64,000 nucleotides of DNA, from assembly GCA_026417555.1 (NCBI GenBank), contig JAOADA010000005.1, positions 60,041 through 124,040 on the forward strand. Direction: 5' to 3'. Below the pieces are notes generated by a model. That model searched no databases, had not been told where the DNA came from, and worked only from the letters and a program-made list of their open reading frames with translations. This document shows positions 61,144-64,000 of this stretch, in pieces. The DNA comes from Brevinematales bacterium. Its GTDB lineage: Bacteria > Spirochaetota > Brevinematia > Brevinematales > Thermospiraceae. The first letter of the stretch is position 1. Every line of letters starts with the position of its first letter. Position numbers and translations under genes: made by a program.

Positions 61144-63347
61144 AGAATTTCCACACTTGAAAGGAAATTTCCGTCTAAAAGTTGGACAGCCCCACTCTCA
61201 AAACGAATCATAACACGTTGGCCGACAATCTTGACAACTTCTCCTTCTCCCAAGAGCCTGTGACGTATTCGTACCCCTGGTTGGAGATCCTGAAACGTCG
61301 CAGGTTTTCCTGGGGAAAAAGGTTTTTTTGGGGAGGATGAAGAAGATCTTTGAGAAGAGGTTTCCTCCAAAAGGGTGTTTTTCCCTCGAGCAATGGGATG
61401 GTATGGGGTACTGGAAAGAAAACCAGAGGAGGCAACGTGTTCTTCTTCGAGACACTCCTTTGGGATATAGGAGAGGTATGGAGAAGGTGTGGTTGACACA
61501 CTTTCCCCAAAGGCATATTGGCTGGAAGGAACACAAAGAAAAAGTTTCTCCTTGGCTCGCGTCACAGCCACATAAAAAAGCCGTTTCTCTTCGTTTTCCC
61601 CCCATCGGCTTTCGGTGTTCCGACTCAGGGGAATGAGACCATTTACCACTCCAAGCACAAACACGACACGAAATTCTAGCCCCTTGGCGTTATGCATGGT
61701 CATAAGAGTGACATAGTCGGTTTCTTTGATATGTTCTTCAGTACTGTTGAGGTTTGCATAGGTGAGAAAATCAGCAATGGTACTGTTGGGATTGGTGTCT
61801 TCAAATACTCTGGCAGCATTGACAAGAGCCTGGATGTTTTCCCAACGCTCTATTTCTTTTTGTTCTGTCCAATATTGTTCAAAGGGAATCATGTCAACAA
61901 GAATTCTGAGAAAGGTGGATGGGGAGAGAGAGGAGATATCTTCTCTGAGTTCAGAGAAACCCATGGCAAGTTTCTGAAGAATGATGGCTTTGCTCCCAAG
62001 TCCATGAATCGTAGGGGCATGGTGCATCGCTGTGAGAAGATCACACTGTTTTGCCTGGGCGTAGGTGAGGATTTTCTCTACTGTGGCTTCTCCTATCCCC
62101 CGCTGAGGAACCTCAATCAAGCGCTCAAAGGCTACTACATTCCACGGGTTGATAAGGAAGGCAACATAAGCCAGGACATCCTTGATCTCTTTTCTTTCAA
62201 AGAAACGAAGGCTTCCTACAATATGATAGGGCACCTGATGCTTGATAAGGAGATCCTCGATACTCTGAGATTGGGCATTGATACGGTAAAAAATAGCTAT
62301 ATCTCTATAGCTGTAACCAAGATGTTTGAGACCTTTGATTTTCCTTACCACACTTTCATAAAGGAGGTACTCGTTTCCTCCATACATGATGGTGATAGGT
62401 TCTCCTTCTTTGTTCTCTGTCCAGAGGGTTTTTCCCATACGGTCGTCAATATATTCGGCAATCTTGTTAGCTGCTTGGATGATCATTTGAGTAGAACGAT
62501 AATTTTGTTCTAGTTTAATTGTCGTAGCATGAAAGTGTTCTTTAAAAAGGCGCATGTTCGTCACCCTCGCGCCACGCCAGCCATATATAGACTGGTCATC
62601 GTCTCCTACAATCATAATGTTTTTGTGTTTCTCTGCAAGCAAAGCTATAATGTTATACTGAAGGGCATTGGTGTCCTGAAACTCATCCACCATGATATAC
62701 TGCCACTGGTTTTGATAAGCATCCAATACATCTGGATAGTCCTTGAAAAGGAGATAGGTATTCACAAGAAGATCACTGTAATCCATAAGATGGGTTCTTC
62801 TCAGATATTCTTGATAACTTGAAAAGACCTCGTGAAGGAAAGAAGCCTCTTCGTTGGAGAGAATACGCTTGCCGGTGACTTCGATGATGGGTTTGAATTC
62901 TTCTTTTGCTTTGGAGATGAGAAAAAGAAGACTTTCAGGTTTATAGAGTTTTGAGAAGTGGTTGTCCCTTTTGCTCACCTTGCGGATGATTTTGAGGGCA
63001 TCATCTTCATCGATGGTTTCCCACTCCCTGGCATAGCCTAAAAGACGGGCGTACTCTCTGAGTATTCGGTATGCCATGGAATGGAACGTCCGTATCCATA
63101 ACCCATTCAGAGAAAGATGGGTAAGTTTCTGGATACGTTCTTTCATCTCATTGGCCGCCTTGTTGGTAAAGGTAACAGCGAGGATATGGCTGGGGTCGAT
63201 GTTTTTTGTCTTGAGAATATAGGCAAAACGGTGTGTAATGACCCTGGTCTTGCCAGATCCCGGTCCAGCCAAGATAAGGTAGGGGCCTTCGGTAGCCGTC
63301 ACAGCCTCTCGCTGTTTGTCGTTAAGGGGGGTAAGAATGTCGTCCAT
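61140..63347 (-). CDS. pcrA: ATP-dependent DNA helicase PcrA/UvrD
   Basis: Superfamily 1A 3'-5' helicase for excision repair and replication restart (735 aa). Motif Ia begins LNDKQREAVTATEGPYLILAGPGSGKT (Walker A at 28-34); motif II VDEFQDTN; motif III GDDDQSIYGWRGA; motif IV onwards with QNYRS, and motif VI VAVTRAKE. The C-terminus has the Tudor-like domain typical of PcrA (GVRIRHRLLGEGEVVKI ... IRFESGAVQLLD). The start ATG 63347 has GAGGAA upstream; the additional 130 codons of open frame upstream are low-complexity intergenic sequence. Confidence 0.95.
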   Translation of the reverse strand: MDDILTPLNDKQREAVTATEGPYLILAGPGSGKTRVITHRFAYILKTKNIDPSHILAVTFTNKAANEMKERIQKLTHLSLNGLWIRTFHSMAYRILREYARLLGYAREWETIDEDDALKIIRKVSKRDNHFSKLYKPESLLFLISKAKEEFKPIIEVTGKRILSNEEASFLHEVFSSYQEYLRRTHLMDYSDLLVNTYLLFKDYPDVLDAYQNQWQYIMVDEFQDTNALQYNIIALLAEKHKNIMIVGDDDQSIYGWRGARVTNMRLFKEHFHATTIKLEQNYRSTQMIIQAANKIAEYIDDRMGKTLWTENKEGEPITIMYGGNEYLLYESVVRKIKGLKHLGYSYRDIAIFYRINAQSQSIEDLLIKHQVPYHIVGSLRFFERKEIKDVLAYVAFLINPWNVVAFERLIEVPQRGIGEATVEKILTYAQAKQCDLLTAMHHAPTIHGLGSKAIILQKLAMGFSELREDISSLSPSTFLRILVDMIPFEQYWTEQKEIERWENIQALVNAARVFEDTNPNSTIADFLTYANLNSTEEHIKETDYVTLMTMHNAKGLEFRVVFVLGVVNGLIPLSRNTESRWGENEEKRLFYVAVTRAKEKLFLCVPSSQYAFGESVSTTPSPYLSYIPKECLEEEHVASSGFLSSTPYHPIARGKNTLLEETSSQRSSSSSPKKPFSPGKPATFQDLQPGVRIRHRLLGEGEVVKIVGQRVMIRFESGAVQLLDGNFLSSVEIL

Positions 63348-63481
63348 ACGTTCCTCGTCAAAGTGATACTCATATTGTGGAGAAAGAAAGAGATTTTTTT
63401 CAAGTTTTCTTTTGTAGGAGAATGGATCGTTTCCTCTACGTCGGTGAAATAGACTTCGTGGAAAAGACAACGTGGGGAGAG

Positions 63482-63500
63482 TCCTCTCTCCTTTTCTCAC
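63482..63500 (+). repeat. Isolated left-arm fragment of the palindromic family
   Basis: TCCTCTCTCCTTTTCTCAC matches the left arm, and AAATGTATC follows, but no right arm is found about 65 bases later. The remainder of the 445-base gap between the divergent pcrA and lipoprotein genes holds the downstream promoter and no gene. Confidence 0.45.
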
Positions 63501-63730
63501 ACAAAAGAAATGTATCTTCTTTTTAGGGAATGTGTTACGAGTGTTTTTATTGAGGAAGCCCCCTCTGGGATATTTGTCGTGTTCTTCCCCTTCCACCACC
63601 TCTTTTTGAAACATCCCCAAACAGAAAACCTTTCGAGAAGAAAGGGGGGAAAAGATGGTCTCCTTTCCTTTAAGGGCTGTTTTTTTGTGAGAGGGGATGA
63701 TATTTTTTTTGAGACATAATGTCTTAAAAT

Positions 63731-63759
63731 TTGACACAAGAAAAAATATTGCCTATAAT
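63731..63759 (+). promoter_or_regulatory. Promoter of terminal lipoprotein gene
   Basis: Perfect TTGACA (63731-63736) and TATAAT (63754-63759), 17-base spacer, 33 bases before the ATG. Confidence 0.9.
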
Positions 63760-63792
63760 GAAGACAAAGCAAAATTTGGTAAGGAGGTAGAC

Positions 63793-64000
63793 ATGAAGAA
63801 GTTATTGTCCTTGTTGGTTGTCTTGATGGGGATGGTTGTGTTGTTGGGTTGTACTCTGGCAGGAGATAATAGGGAGAAGGCACAAGGAATTTCCTCCTTT
63901 TCTTCTGATTCGTATGAAGTGGATGATGATATGTCTTCAGCGAAAGCGATCAGTGTTGGGCAGACGCAGAATCGGAATCTTCATGCTGTCTCTTATACAC
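63793..64000 (+). CDS. Predicted lipoprotein, partial at window end
   Basis: Starts at ATG 63793 with AAGGAGG upstream; 69 complete codons are visible before the window ends. Signal peptide MKKLLSLLVVLMGMVVLLGC has a lipobox (LLGC, cysteine 20). The first mature residues are Ser- and Asp-rich (SSFSSDSYEVDDDMSSAKAI) and then SVGQTQNRNLHAVSYT, which resembles the start of a bacterial pre-peptidase C-terminal (PPC) domain. That assignment rests on a short stretch and needs the rest of the gene. Confidence 0.75.
   Translation, partial: MKKLLSLLVVLMGMVVLLGCTLAGDNREKAQGISSFSSDSYEVDDDMSSAKAISVGQTQNRNLHAVSYT

Noticed and set aside
63348..63737. N-terminal extension of PcrA by 130 residues
   Set aside because: Low-complexity basic sequence crossing a repeat fragment; ATG 63347 has a Shine-Dalgarno sequence and gives the normal PcrA start.

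Overview
This window reads as chromosome of a Gram-negative, probably anaerobic bacterium, most likely a spirochaete or a close relative. The pointers are a ferredoxin-linked 2-oxoacid oxidoreductase, a BatD-like protein, many lipobox lipoproteins, predicted outer-membrane barrels, an ExbD-TonB pair, a lipid-A-disaccharide-synthase-related protein and a terminal lipoprotein with a pre-peptidase-like stretch. The placement is an inference from gene content; no rRNA is present to confirm it. Most promoters I could find are plain TTGACA/TATAAT types with 16-17 bp spacers, and most starts have good Shine-Dalgarno sequences.

Layout. 0-4.2 kb (+): korDABC-type operon and a BatD-like gene. 4.2-11.2 kb (-): a tightly packed run dapB, guaB, degenerate HD-GYP, recQ, small hypothetical, U32 peptidase, behind one promoter. 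11.6-17.9 kb: orphan LuxR-type response regulator, yebC with an LpxB-related gene, two lipoproteins, an HpcH-like aldolase and an exported protein. 18.4-24.5 kb (+): SNF2 helicase, an ABC-permease-GntR (YtrA-like) operon and a SPOR protein. 24.5-26.9 kb (-): a lipoprotein and an outer-membrane-like protein. 27.3-37.1 kb (+): four-PAS-GAF sensor, lipoprotein, aroQ, TPR and large exported proteins, a PHP-glycosyltransferase fusion and trpF. 37.1-43.4 kb (-): ferredoxin and oppABCDF. 44-46.4 kb: ssb, a transposase-like gene with no visible catalytic triad, and a PEBP protein. 47-50.4 kb (-): argF, a family 2 glycosyltransferase and argH. 50.8-55.3 kb: exported nitroreductase, tRNA-Val, and a three-gene exported operon. 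55.9-59 kb (+): thioredoxin-like, ExbD, TonB, PHB-regulator-like and GNAT genes. 59.3-63.3 kb (-): pcrA/uvrD, flippase and barrel protein. The window ends inside a lipoprotein gene.

The most unusual content is between the genes. I count 18 full-length copies of an imperfect palindrome of nearly constant length (82-87 bp), plus at least three fragments, always in intergenic DNA. Each has arms of about 17-20 bp (consensus GCTCTCTCCTTTTCTCA and its complement) around an AT-rich centre of about 45 bp. Arm substitutions are often matched on both sides. Three loci share a larger composite in which about 150 bp of additional conserved sequence precedes or lies between two palindromes. Copies are concentrated between 33 and 59 kb. 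In sampled lines the G-versus-C bias of the top strand weakens or reverses at about 27 kb and returns at about 50.5 kb, which suggests an inverted segment. I do not recognise the repeat family; a non-autonomous mobile element or a structured RNA/DNA element both fit.
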